The notes: generated by a model from the letters alone, not told the origin. Positions 25,886 to 33,658 are shown, numbered from the stretch's first letter. The stretch is DNA of 38,475 bases from Bacteroidales bacterium (GCA_003554665.1 PWGY01000107.1:1-38475), one strand, 5' to 3'. Translations and numbers: made by a program.

Positions 25886-26630
25886 GGTTCAACCGGCTGT
25901 AAAGCTCTTTACGGTAAAGGCCGCCAATGGGCAGAACCTTCATTTTGCCTTCGATGACCAAATCAGGATATTTGATGGAAAAAATCTTATTCAGGTTGAC
26001 AATGAAAGAACGGTGAATTCTTACAAAATCTTTGGCAGGAAGAATCCGCACCATCTCTTTCATGGTAGTATGGGTAGTGTAACTGTTGTCAGCGGTATTG
26101 ATTACCACGTAATCTTTAAGCGCCTCCACATAATAGATATCGTCAAAATTAATCTTGTTTAACCGATAATCTGCGCGAACAAAAATGGAGTCTTTTGATT
26201 CTTTATTTTCCACCAGTGAATGATACAGGTCACGTTCCTTTTTGACCTCTTCATCTTTTTCATACTTATACAAAGCCATTTCGATGGTGGTTTGTAATTC
26301 GCGCTCTTTAAACGGCTTAATAATATATCCGTATGGTTCGGTAATCTTAGCTTTATTCAGTGTACTGTCATCAGCGTAAGCAGTAAGGAAAATAACAGGA
26401 ATCGAAAACCTCTCCTTAATCGTCTTGGCTGCTTCAATCCCGGTCTGATCTCCCTTAAGCATGATATCCATAAGAATAAGATCCGGTTTATTTTCTTCAA
26501 CTTCGCGAACAGCTTTATCTCCACTGCTTACTACACCAGTAACTTCATAACCAAGCTTTTTCAGTGTATTCTGGATATCTTTTGCAACAATGCTTTCGTC
26601 TTCTACAACAAGTACTTTTACTTTTGCCAT
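25878..26630 (-). CDS. LytTR-family response regulator
   Basis: 250 residues. An N-terminal receiver domain (about 1-120) has the acidic pair near D11, phospho-acceptor D55 in LILMDIML, the conserved threonine in FLTAYAD and the lysine in YIIKPF. A C-terminal LytTR DNA-binding domain (about 145-250) includes VEALKDYVVINT and FVRIHRSFIVNLNKI. Such regulators bind direct repeats upstream of target genes, often under a membrane histidine kinase of the LytS type. No kinase is adjacent. The gene reads away from the AT-rich candidate origin. Confidence 0.96.
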   Translation of the reverse strand: MAKVKVLVVEDESIVAKDIQNTLKKLGYEVTGVVSSGDKAVREVEENKPDLILMDIMLKGDQTGIEAAKTIKERFSIPVIFLTAYADDSTLNKAKITEPYGYIIKPFKERELQTTIEMALYKYEKDEEVKKERDLYHSLVENKESKDSIFVRADYRLNKINFDDIYYVEALKDYVVINTADNSYTTHTTMKEMVRILPAKDFVRIHRSFIVNLNKIFSIKYPDLVIEGKMKVLPIGGLYRKELYSRLNLI

Positions 26631-26639
26631 GACCTTATG

Positions 26640-27310
26640 TTTTTAAATTTAATTGTTCTGTTAATTGCTGTTGGATTATTGTAAATTAACAGGGGTTTTA
26701 TACAAACAATTGTTTTTATTCCTGTATTTGCCCCCAAAATTACATAAAATTTTAAAATTTAACAACATACATCGAAAGCAAGGGGCTTTTAATCCTTCAA
26801 CTGTGATGATCATTTATTTATTGTTTTTATTAAAATTAATTCATGTTCATCAGGCTGTGAATACTGTTCATACTATTTTTGAGAAAACCTTGACTATTTC
26901 GATTATAAATTTTTATTCACATTATTTTCACAAAACGCATATTCTTAATGCATTATTAATAAGTAAATTATAACAAATATTAACAATTATTACACTTTGT
27001 GAACAACCGCTGCAGTTAAAAATTTTCAGGTTTTCAACAGGCAGTTGATTGATGTTTTTTGTCAATATTTTGTTGGTAAATTTTTAAAAAACAGCAGCTA
27101 TAAAACTTGCATTGTTGAAAACAATTCTCTCTTATAATAAAACCCCATAAATGCAAGAGTTTTTTATAAAAAAATATCAACAACCAGAACTGCTTTATCC
27201 ACACAATATGTTTATAAAACCACAAAAATCTAATAATCATAAGGTAAAATGGAATCCATATATGTATCATTATTTTGATGCTTTGAGCTAATACATTAAC
27301 TATAAATTTT
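26640..27310. other. Candidate chromosomal replication origin (AT-rich, DnaA boxes)
   Basis: About 670 bp of very AT-rich DNA without a credible gene. DnaA boxes matching TTWTNCACA: TTATTCACA (26913-26921) and TTATCCACA (27195-27203). One-mismatch boxes: 26856-26864, 26924-26932, 26998-27006, 27031-27039 and 27113-27121. Neighbouring genes diverge from this point: LytTR regulator leftward, rpiB and the next six protein genes rightward. Two parS sites and mnmG lie about 10 kb left. dnaA itself is not in the window. AT-richness alone raises the chance of box-like matches, so this is a candidate. Confidence 0.6.
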
Positions 27311-27316
27311 ATGTAT

Positions 27317-27324
27317 TATCTTTG
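27317..27324 (+). promoter_or_regulatory. -7 promoter element (TATCTTTG) of rpiB
   Basis: Full match to TAnnTTTG, 42 bp before the ATG at 27367. A TTTG lies at 27282-27285 but is further upstream than a standard -33 element. Confidence 0.55.
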
Positions 27325-27366
27325 ATATATCTATCCATTTTATTTATTGAAAACAGTTATGAACAA

Positions 27367-27813
27367 ATGCAGCAAAAAGTTTCTCCAATAGGCCTGGGTG
27401 GCGATCATGCAGGTTTTAACTTAAAGGAAAAAGTTAAAACCTGGCTTAAAAATATGGGATACCAGGTAAAAGACTACGGACCTTTTTCGGATGGATCTGT
27501 GGATTATCCTGATCAGATTCATCCCCTGGCAAGGGCCATTGAAAAGGGAACACATCAGTTTGGCATCATTATGTGCGGAAGTGGTAATGGTGTAAGTATG
27601 ACGGCCAATAAATACCCGGGTATTCGTGCTGCATTATGCTGGGAACCTGAACTGGCCCGGCTGGCAAGGGCGCATAACAATGCCAATGTACTGGCCATGC
27701 CTGCCCGTTTTATTGACGAGACCACTGCCTCAGCCATCGTGGATGTATTTATGAAAACAAGCTTTGAGGGTGGCCGACACAAGTCCCGGGTTGAAAAGAT
27801 CCCCTGTTCCTGA
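27367..27813 (+). CDS. rpiB: Ribose-5-phosphate isomerase B
   Basis: 148 residues from the ATG at 27367. The frame is open further upstream but there it encodes AT-rich, promoter-like DNA. Motifs: GLGGDHAGFNLK (phosphate-binding D13, H14), YPDQIHPLARAI and MCGSGNGVSM with catalytic C70, all diagnostic of RpiB/LacAB isomerases. Interconverts ribose 5-phosphate and ribulose 5-phosphate in the pentose phosphate pathway. First gene to the right of the candidate origin. The 27814-28022 gap before lutB holds no recognisable element. Confidence 0.97.
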   Translation: MQQKVSPIGLGGDHAGFNLKEKVKTWLKNMGYQVKDYGPFSDGSVDYPDQIHPLARAIEKGTHQFGIIMCGSGNGVSMTANKYPGIRAALCWEPELARLARAHNNANVLAMPARFIDETTASAIVDVFMKTSFEGGRHKSRVEKIPCS

Positions 27814-28022
27814 GAAATGCGCCGGGTAATGGGCCAGGCATTGTATCTGGCAATATATAAGGAAAATAAACTGGGATAATACCAAACCAATGCGCCTGGC
27901 TGCTGACCCGGCCATTGAAAAGGAAAATTTTTAAACAGAAGTACCGTGCAGTGTAACCTGCAGAATTACAGGATGCACCCGGAAACCAAAACGGTCATTG
28001 GAAAATACCGATCTTTGATGGC

Positions 28023-29411
28023 ATGAATGAACAGTCAGCCTTAAACAAGCATCAGACTTTTTTGCGGGATAGCGAAAAAATGGCCTTTGACAAGGATCAC
28101 AGGGCTACCATTGCTTTTAATATGACGCAGTATGAAAATGCGGCAAAAGCTGGTAAGGCCCGTTTTGTGAATCTACCGGGGCTGCGTCGCCGGGCTGCGC
28201 TCCGCAAACATTATGTGCTGGAGCACCTGGAAAATCACCTCAAGAATTTTGAACACAATTTTACCGCCCGCGGGGGAAAGGTGATCTGGGCACAAAATGC
28301 AGAAGAAGCCAGGCAATCCGTTCTTTCAATATTTGAACAACACTATGTAAAAAATGTGGTCAAGTCCAAGTCGATGACTACAGAAGAAATCGGACTGACT
28401 GAATGCCTTGAAAAAAACGGGATAGAAAGTCTGGAAACGGATCTGGGTGAATTTATTGTGCAGTTAACCGGAGAGCGGCCCTATCACATTGTGACCCCCG
28501 CGATGCATCTTTCGGCTAAACAAATAGCAGGGGTTTTTCATAAGCACTTTGGCTTATCTGAAGATTCAAGTCCGGAAGAGATTACCGCTTTTGCCAGGAA
28601 ACACCTGCGCGAAAAATTCTATCGGGCCGATGCCGGAATCACCGGGGCCAACTTCCTGGTGGCAGAAACAGGCAGCGTGGCAATTACTGAAAATGAGGGC
28701 AATGCTCTGTTGTCTATTTCCCATCCCCGCATCCACATTGTGGTGGCCGGAATAGAAAAAGTACTGCCTTCACTGGAAGACCTGGATATGTTCTGGCCAT
28801 TGCTTTCGGCCCACGGTACCGGTCAGTCACTTACGGCCTACAACAGCCTGGTAAACGGACCTGTTCAAAAAGGGGAAGGAGAGGGACCCCGGCACATGTA
28901 TGTGATATTGCTGGACAACGGGCGCAGTCGCCTTCTGGGTACCACTCCACAGCGAAGGGCGCTGTCCTGTATCCGCTGCGGTGCCTGCCTGAATGCCTGC
29001 CCGGTTTATTGTAACATAGGAGGACACGCTTACGGTACAGTTTATAGCGGGCCCATTGGTGCCGTGATCAGTCCCCACCTGTCGGGTCAGTTCCGGGAAC
29101 ACATTCACCTGAGTAATGCTTCGAGCCTTTGCGGTAAATGTACAGAAGTATGCCCCGTGGGCATTGACCTGCACCATCAGCTCCTTCAAAACCGGCATCT
29201 GGCGGTAAAAATGAAAATGCCCTCCCGGGTTGAACGCTACGGTATGAAAGCCTATAAGATGGCCATGAGTAAGCGCAAGCGGCTTGATATGGTACCCCCC
29301 GGCGTGAAAAACTTTGTTGCGAGCACCTTTTTCGGCAAGGCCTGGGGCCCGAGGCGGGAAATGCCCAGGGTTGTGGAAAGCTTCAGCAAGCGGTATCATG
29401 GCAGCGAGTGA
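28023..29411 (+). CDS. lutB: Lactate-utilisation iron-sulfur protein LutB
   Basis: 462 residues. The N-terminal LUD domain (about 65-300, with ETGSVAITENEGNALL) is followed by two ferredoxin-type [4Fe-4S] clusters: C316, C319, C322, C326 (CIRCGACLNACPVY) and C370, C373, C377 (CGKCTEVCPVGI). This matches LutB/YkgF, which oxidises L-lactate to pyruvate with LutA and LutC. Neither lutA nor lutC is adjacent: rpiB precedes and a tRNA follows. It may work with partners encoded elsewhere or have a different redox role. The ATG at 28023 is followed by an out-of-frame ATG at 28027. Confidence 0.94.
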   Translation: MNEQSALNKHQTFLRDSEKMAFDKDHRATIAFNMTQYENAAKAGKARFVNLPGLRRRAALRKHYVLEHLENHLKNFEHNFTARGGKVIWAQNAEEARQSVLSIFEQHYVKNVVKSKSMTTEEIGLTECLEKNGIESLETDLGEFIVQLTGERPYHIVTPAMHLSAKQIAGVFHKHFGLSEDSSPEEITAFARKHLREKFYRADAGITGANFLVAETGSVAITENEGNALLSISHPRIHIVVAGIEKVLPSLEDLDMFWPLLSAHGTGQSLTAYNSLVNGPVQKGEGEGPRHMYVILLDNGRSRLLGTTPQRRALSCIRCGACLNACPVYCNIGGHAYGTVYSGPIGAVISPHLSGQFREHIHLSNASSLCGKCTEVCPVGIDLHHQLLQNRHLAVKMKMPSRVERYGMKAYKMAMSKRKRLDMVPPGVKNFVASTFFGKAWGPRREMPRVVESFSKRYHGSE

Positions 29412-29457
29412 TTTTTGTGATCCCGTTACTAAGCCCGGGTGCAACCACCGCTTCTTC

Positions 29458-29472
29458 GACCCCGAAGGGGTC
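29458..29472. repeat. GACCCC-GAA-GGGGTC hairpin
   Basis: Perfect six-pair stem with a GAA loop, then TCACATG. It is the reverse complement of the CATGTGACCCTTCGGGGTC-type unit at about 37188-37206, and akin to the hairpins at 16.6-16.9 kb. Confidence 0.65.
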
Positions 29473-29487
29473 ACATGTGTATATAAC

Positions 29488-29514
29488 AAACCCGGACGCA
29501 AGGCATCCGGGTTT
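29488..29514. terminator. Terminator hairpin between lutB and tRNA-Ala
   Basis: AAACCCGGA (29488-29496) pairs with TCCGGGTTT (29506-29514), nine pairs with a nine-base loop. It separates the convergent lutB and tRNA and gives a U-run in either direction. Confidence 0.65.
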
Positions 29515-29518
29515 TAAG

Positions 29519-29592
29519 TGGAGAATACCGGATTCGAACCGGTGGCCTCTTGGCTGCCAGCCAAGCGCTCTAGCCAACTGAGCTAATTCCCC
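29519..29592 (-). tRNA. tRNA-Ala (anticodon GGC)
   Basis: The minus strand folds into a complete cloverleaf: acceptor GGGGAAT/ATTCTCC, D arm GCTC...GAGC, anticodon arm CTTGG-CTGGCAG-CCAAG with GGC at the anticodon, variable loop AGGCC, T arm ACCGG-TTCGAAT-CCGGT, discriminator A. The acceptor contains the G3:U70 wobble pair, the identity element of alanyl-tRNA synthetase. The CCA end is not encoded, as usual in Bacteroidota. It should read GCC and GCU. Confidence 0.97.
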
Positions 29593-29665
29593 GCAGTAGG
29601 TTTGCAAAATTAATATCTTTTCTTAATTTGGCAAAAAAATTAACCAGGGATAAAAATAGCTGCGA

Positions 29666-30220
29666 ATGAAAAGATTATTTTGTGCCGTTAAAGTGGTTCC
29701 CAACCAAATTATCCGGGATACCATGGATACTTTCCGCCGGGAACTTGAAGGAGAAAAAATCAGCTGGGTATCGCCCGATAACCTGCATCTGACGTTGAAA
29801 TTCTTCGGCGACACCCCGGGTTACATGCTAAAAAAGATTGTACCAGCCCTGCAGAATTCCGCCACTGAATGTTCAGGATTTAATTTCAGGATGGAGGGTT
29901 GCGGAACATTTGGAAACCCCAGAATGCCCAGGGTGTTGTGGCTTGGAATTAAAGACGCGGATGACCTGGACTGTTTATACCAGTCAGTAAATCGCCAGCT
30001 GGAACCTCTCGGTTACAAGCCCGACAAAGCGACTTTTGTACCGCATCTGACCATCGGTCGGATCAAACACCTGAATGATACCGGCCCCCTGCGGGAACTC
30101 ATGGCCCGTTACGAAGACACCCAGTTCGGTACCACAGAGGTGACGTCATTTTACTTGATCCAAAGCATATTACGTCCCAAAGGGCCCGAATATAAAATTT
30201 TGAATGAATTTACCTTGTAA
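29666..30220 (+). CDS. thpR: RNA 2',3'-cyclic phosphodiesterase
   Basis: 184 residues of the 2H phosphoesterase superfamily with both catalytic histidines: HLTL (H41) and HLTI (H127), and the conserved FFG after the first motif. It opens 2',3'-cyclic phosphate ends of RNA (earlier known as LigT, 2'-5' RNA ligase) in the cytoplasm. Length and motif spacing are normal. It is divergent from tRNA-Ala and 92 bp upstream of the fructosamine-kinase-like gene, with hairpin repeats between. Confidence 0.95.
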   Translation: MKRLFCAVKVVPNQIIRDTMDTFRRELEGEKISWVSPDNLHLTLKFFGDTPGYMLKKIVPALQNSATECSGFNFRMEGCGTFGNPRMPRVLWLGIKDADDLDCLYQSVNRQLEPLGYKPDKATFVPHLTIGRIKHLNDTGPLRELMARYEDTQFGTTEVTSFYLIQSILRPKGPEYKILNEFTL

Positions 30221-30229
30221 AGTTAGTCA

Positions 30230-30300
30230 GCTCGCAGCGCCGACAAACCGGAGTGGCGTAGCGCCAACAAACCGGAGTGGCGACGGCCCCGACTAACCAA
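30230..30300. repeat. Hairpin-family repeats, reverse orientation
   Basis: Two to three units of the form ACCGGAGTGGCGTAGCGCC and GGAGTGGCGACGGCCCCGACTAACC: reverse complements of the GGTTAGTC...ACTCCGG family. They fill the thpR-kinase gap and carry a GTG at 30277 that I did not take as a start. Confidence 0.75.
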
Positions 30301-30312
30301 AATCACCGACAT

Positions 30313-31287
30313 ATGCTACCATCAGCAGTTAAAACCAAAATCACCGAAATCATTGCTGAACAGACCGGAAGGCCGGTGACCATCACAAAGGCTTCTGGTA
30401 TTGGCGGCGGATGTATCAACGATGCCCACAGGGTTGAAACCGACCAGGGAAGCTTTTTTGTCAAGTTCAACCACGCGGGTCGTTTTCCCGGCATGTTTGA
30501 AGCTGAGGCCAGGGGATTGAAGCTTCTTTATGAATCCCAACAAAACAAATCCCGGCAAGGCCATGCAAAGCAAAAAAATGCCCGGCATGGTAATTCGCAA
30601 CAAAACGCTACCCGCCAGAATGATTCCCCCAAAGTGGATGTACCCCGGGTAATCGGCTTCGGCGAGCAGGACGACATCAGCATGCTGGTGCTTGAATACA
30701 TTGAGAGCATCGGGAAAACCCCGGACTTTTGGCAGGATTTCGGACAGGGACTCGCTAACCTGCATCGCCACCAACCCGAAACCGGCGAATTTGGCCTCAA
30801 TCATGACAACTACATCGGGAGCCTGCCCCAACAAAACCATCCACATAAAACCTGGACAGAATTTTTTGTAAACCAGCGGCTGGAGCCCCAGTTGAAAATG
30901 GCGCGCGACAGCGGAAAGGCAGGAGGGGAGTTGGCAAAGATGTTTGACAGGCTGTACAGCCGCCTGCAGGAGTTTTTCCCTGAAGAACCACCGTCGCTGC
31001 TGCACGGCGATCTGTGGAGCGGCAATTATATGACGGGCGACAAAGGCCAGGCAGTGATCATCGATCCGGCCGTGTATTATGGCCACCGCTATATGGATTT
31101 GGGAATGAGCAAGCTTTTCGGGGGATTTTCCACCGCATTTTACGAAGCCTATAACGATGCCTGGCCACTGGAGCCTTCCTGGCACGAAAGCATGGATATA
31201 GCCAACCTGTATCCCCTGATGGTACACGTAAACCTTTTCGGCGGAGGATACCTCTCAAGCGTAAAGGGGATCCTGAAAAGGTTTTAA
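30313..31287 (+). CDS. Fructosamine kinase-like protein (with low-complexity insert)
   Basis: 324 residues from the ATG at 30313; the frame is open 12 codons upstream only through a GTG in the hairpin repeat. Phosphotransferase motifs: FFVKFNHAG with the ATP lysine near K51, LLHGDLWSGNYM with the catalytic Asp, and IIDPAVYYGHRYMDLGMSKLFGGF with the metal-binding Asp, typical of the fructosamine-kinase family, whose members phosphorylate sugars attached to protein amines or related compounds. Residues 75-104 form an insert of three 10-residue repeats rich in Gln, Asn and Arg, between GLKLLYE and the family strand VPRVIGFG; this makes the protein about 30 residues longer than usual (about 290). 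Confidence 0.9.
   Translation: MLPSAVKTKITEIIAEQTGRPVTITKASGIGGGCINDAHRVETDQGSFFVKFNHAGRFPGMFEAEARGLKLLYESQQNKSRQGHAKQKNARHGNSQQNATRQNDSPKVDVPRVIGFGEQDDISMLVLEYIESIGKTPDFWQDFGQGLANLHRHQPETGEFGLNHDNYIGSLPQQNHPHKTWTEFFVNQRLEPQLKMARDSGKAGGELAKMFDRLYSRLQEFFPEEPPSLLHGDLWSGNYMTGDKGQAVIIDPAVYYGHRYMDLGMSKLFGGFSTAFYEAYNDAWPLEPSWHESMDIANLYPLMVHVNLFGGGYLSSVKGILKRF
30536..30625 (+). repeat. 30-bp in-frame tandem repeat inside the kinase gene, 3 copies
   Basis: Units at 30536-30565, 30566-30595 and 30596-30625 share the layout C-AACAAAA-N-CCCG. They encode roughly SQQNKSRQGH, AKQKNARHGN and SQQNATRQND. Period is exactly ten codons, so the frame is kept. Confidence 0.85.
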
Positions 31288-31295
31288 AATGGTTT

Positions 31296-31565
31296 GTTGG
31301 CGCTGTGCGCCTCCGGTTAGTCGGAGGCTTCGCCTCCTCCGGTTAGTCGTGGCTGCGCCACTCCAGTTAGTCGGAGGCTGCGCCTCCTCCGGTTGTTGGT
31401 TAGTCGTGGCTTCGCCACTCCGGTTGTTGGTTCTCATGGGATGAGAGATGGGAAAGATGCCGATGGCCTTGTAGACGGCCCAGGCAGTTGTTGGTTCATC
31501 GTGGGATGGGGTTCGTGGGGGTAGCCCGTGAATCGTGATCGGAGCCACGGAGTTGTTGGTTGTTG
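31296..31565. repeat. Hairpin-family cluster plus long-unit repeats between kinase and add
   Basis: Five hairpins in 120 bp: GGCGCTGTGCGCC (31299), GGAGGCTTCGCCTCC (31323), GTGGCTGCGCCAC (31349), GGAGGCTGCGCCTCC (31373), GTGGCTTCGCCAC (31406), each separated by tccggttagtc-type spacers. From 31432 two units of the longer kind follow, beginning GGTTCTCATGGGATG and GGTTCATCGTGGGATG. No gene is present in the gap (31288-31590). Confidence 0.9.
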
Positions 31566-31590
31566 GGTTTTTCTTCTTAATTTTACCGGT

Positions 31591-32703
31591 ATGAAGAAAA
31601 AGAAGATCGGAAAATTTCAGGACAGGGAAGTGGAGTTGATCACCCCGAAAAAACCTTTCGACCGGGATTTTTTTCAACATTTACCCAAAACAGATTTGCA
31701 TGTGCATCTGGATGGGTCGCTGCGTCAGGAAACCATCCTGGAGCTGGCTCAAAAAGACGGAGCTGACATCGGCGTTACCACGCTTAAACAGCTTGAAAAA
31801 ACGCTTCAGCCCGGAAAAACCCACGAATCCCTGAATCAATACCTCAAAGCATTTGACCTGACCCTCAAGGTGCTACAGACAGAGGAAGCATTATACCGCG
31901 TTGCTTATGAACTGGCAGAGGATTGTGCAAAAGAAAATGTACGCTATATCGAGGTCAGGTACTCTCCCATACTGCATACCCAAAAAGGACTGCCGGTATC
32001 TGTGATCCTGGAGGCGGTCGTTGAAGGACTTAAAGATGCAGAGCGTGATTTTGACATTGCTACCGGTGTGATTGTTTGCGGAATCCGAAACATTTCCCCC
32101 GAAGTGAGCCTGCAGATGGCCGAGCTTGCTGTGGCTTTCAAAAACAGGGGCGTGGTGGGTTTTGACCTGGCCGGAGCCGAATACAACTATCCTGCGCGGG
32201 ATCACCTGGATGCCTTCAATCTCATCCTGTCAAACAATGTCAATGTGACCATCCATGCCGGCGAAGCCTATGGCCCGGACAGCATCCACCAGGCCCTGCA
32301 TTATTGTGGCGCCCACCGCGTCGGGCACGGCACCCGCCTGAAAGAAGACGGTGATTTGCTGAACTACGTCAACGACCACCGCGTACCCCTTGAAGTGTGC
32401 CTGTCGAGCAATGTACAGACCCAGGCATCCAAAACCCTGGAGCTACATCCCTTCAAGTTTTACCTGGATTTGGGCCTGCGCGTAACCCTGAATACCGATA
32501 ACCGATTGGTAACCAATACCACCATGTCTGACGAATACCTCCTGGCCTATCAAACGTTCAACCTGAGTCCCCAGAACATTCTCGACCTGGTGATCAACGG
32601 CGTTAAATCCGCCTTCATTCCTTTTGAGTACAAAAAGTGGTTCCTTCGTGAGGTGAAACAACAGGCCATTGAGCTGATAAACGGATACGAAAAACAAGAA
32701 TAA
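31591..32703 (+). CDS. add: Adenosine deaminase
   Basis: 370 residues from the ATG at 31591; an upstream in-frame GTG lies in repeat DNA. Zinc ligands and catalytic residues are all in place: TDLHVHLDGSL (H37, H39), VTIHAGEAYGP (zinc His and catalytic Glu), HRVGHGTRL (catalytic His), PLEVCLSSNVQT and TLNTDNRLVTNTTMS (zinc Asp). Deaminates adenosine to inosine in purine salvage. The TLNTDNRL form and SSN motif favour true adenosine deaminase over adenine deaminase or AMP deaminase. Followed by a 23-bp repeat array and the exosortase-like gene. Confidence 0.94.
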   Translation: MKKKKIGKFQDREVELITPKKPFDRDFFQHLPKTDLHVHLDGSLRQETILELAQKDGADIGVTTLKQLEKTLQPGKTHESLNQYLKAFDLTLKVLQTEEALYRVAYELAEDCAKENVRYIEVRYSPILHTQKGLPVSVILEAVVEGLKDAERDFDIATGVIVCGIRNISPEVSLQMAELAVAFKNRGVVGFDLAGAEYNYPARDHLDAFNLILSNNVNVTIHAGEAYGPDSIHQALHYCGAHRVGHGTRLKEDGDLLNYVNDHRVPLEVCLSSNVQTQASKTLELHPFKFYLDLGLRVTLNTDNRLVTNTTMSDEYLLAYQTFNLSPQNILDLVINGVKSAFIPFEYKKWFLREVKQQAIELINGYEKQE

Positions 32704-32808
32704 AGACCCCGGGGGCCTGGTGCCGGATTCTTGTGCATGTAATGTTTTTCCGGTTGCCCCCGTCGCTTTAAAGGGATCAGGGGCCAGGGGGGAGGCCCAT
32801 CAAAATTA

Positions 32809-33036
32809 TGGCCACATGGTTTGAATCTAAATGCCACATGGTTTGAACCTGAATGGCCGCTTGGTTTGAACCTAAATGGCGACATCATTTGAACCTGAAC
32901 GGCCGTATGGTATGAACCTGATTGGCCATATGGTTTGAATCTGAACGGCCACATGGTTTGGGCCTGAATGCCCACCTGGTTTCAACCTGAATGGCCGCTT
33001 GGTACGAACCTCAATGGCCGCATGATTTTAACGTTT
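32809..33036. repeat. 23-bp iteron-like tandem array, about 10 copies, before the exosortase-like gene
   Basis: Consensus AATGGCCRCATGGTTTGAACC plus TG, nearly constant 22-23-bp spacing, copies diverged by a few bases each. Every unit holds two small dyads, TGGCCA and GGTTtgAACC. The array ends 5 bp before the ATG at 33042 and begins about 105 bp after add. There are no separate spacers, so it is not a CRISPR array. Confidence 0.92.
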
Positions 33037-33041
33037 TGAAG

Positions 33042-33605
33042 ATGAGCAGTGGAAAAAGATTTGTTGACAAAGTGAGAGATCAGGCCAGGGAAATCTGGTC
33101 TGTCGCGGGCAATGTCATCCTTTTTATTGTGATTACCCTGGCATTTCATTTCATCTGGAAGATTTTCCAGGATCAGATAGAGCAGGCTGCGGTCATTATT
33201 TCACTCGGCGACTGGTTCGCCACCAGGGCATATACGGTGGCAGACTGGATTCAGACCCACTTGCTCAGAATGAATTACTCCACTGCTGACCCCAATATTT
33301 TTATTTTCAACGGTAAGGGGTCCATCATCATCAATGAGAGCTGTTCCGGCCTGAAGCAATATTACCAGGTCTTGGTACTTTTCCTGTTGTTCCCCGGACC
33401 ATGGAGGCACAAAGCGTGGTTCATACCCGGCAGCCTGCTGGTTATGTACTGGACCAATATTTTTCGTGTGGTGATGTTGTCTGTTGCCATGGCACTTATT
33501 CCTCAACACTGGCATTTTATCCACGACTGGGTGCTGCGGCCGTTTTTCTACGTGGTGCTGTTCGCATTGTGGATATGGTGGGTGGAAAGGTGGGCGAAGG
33601 GCTGA
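33042..33605 (+). CDS. Archaeosortase/exosortase family protein
   Basis: 187 residues from the ATG at 33042; earlier start codons lie inside the 23-bp array. Five or so membrane helices carry the family's catalytic set: C101 in NESCSGLKQ, R142 in NIFRVVML and H161 in HFIHDWV. Exosortases are membrane transpeptidases that cleave C-terminal sorting signals of exported proteins, often coupled to polysaccharide export. The small single-domain form resembles Bacteroidota XrtF-type proteins, though the subfamily is not certain. No obvious substrate with a short sorting tail lies next to it. The downstream purF-like gene has its own -7 element. Confidence 0.86.
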   Translation: MSSGKRFVDKVRDQAREIWSVAGNVILFIVITLAFHFIWKIFQDQIEQAAVIISLGDWFATRAYTVADWIQTHLLRMNYSTADPNIFIFNGKGSIIINESCSGLKQYYQVLVLFLLFPGPWRHKAWFIPGSLLVMYWTNIFRVVMLSVAMALIPQHWHFIHDWVLRPFFYVVLFALWIWWVERWAKG

Positions 33606-33625
33606 GCCCCGAAAATTTTTCTTTG

Positions 33626-33633
33626 TATCTTTG
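33626..33633 (+). promoter_or_regulatory. -7 promoter element (TATCTTTG) of the purF-like gene
   Basis: Exact TAnnTTTG match 25 bp before the ATG at 33659, giving a short leader of about 20 bases. A TTTG adjoins it at 33622-33625, too close to be the -33 element. Confidence 0.65.
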
Positions 33634-33658
33634 CATTTTAATACATCCCACCTCAACA

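Noticed and set aside
26665..26973. Possible 102-residue membrane protein in the AT-rich gap
   Set aside because: Hydrophobicity comes from AT-rich codons; no recognisable family; the region is better explained as origin-like DNA.
31528..31590. GTG-started N-terminal extension of adenosine deaminase
   Set aside because: The bases belong to the long-unit repeat family; the ATG at 31591 starts a normal enzyme.
32809..33036. CRISPR array
   Set aside because: Units are contiguous 22-23-bp copies with no unique spacers, and no cas genes are present.
33401..33658. N-terminal extension of the purF-like gene
   Set aside because: It overlaps the exosortase-like gene in another frame and would bury the Cys that must become the N-terminus after short propeptide removal; the ATG at 33659 has a -7 element in front.
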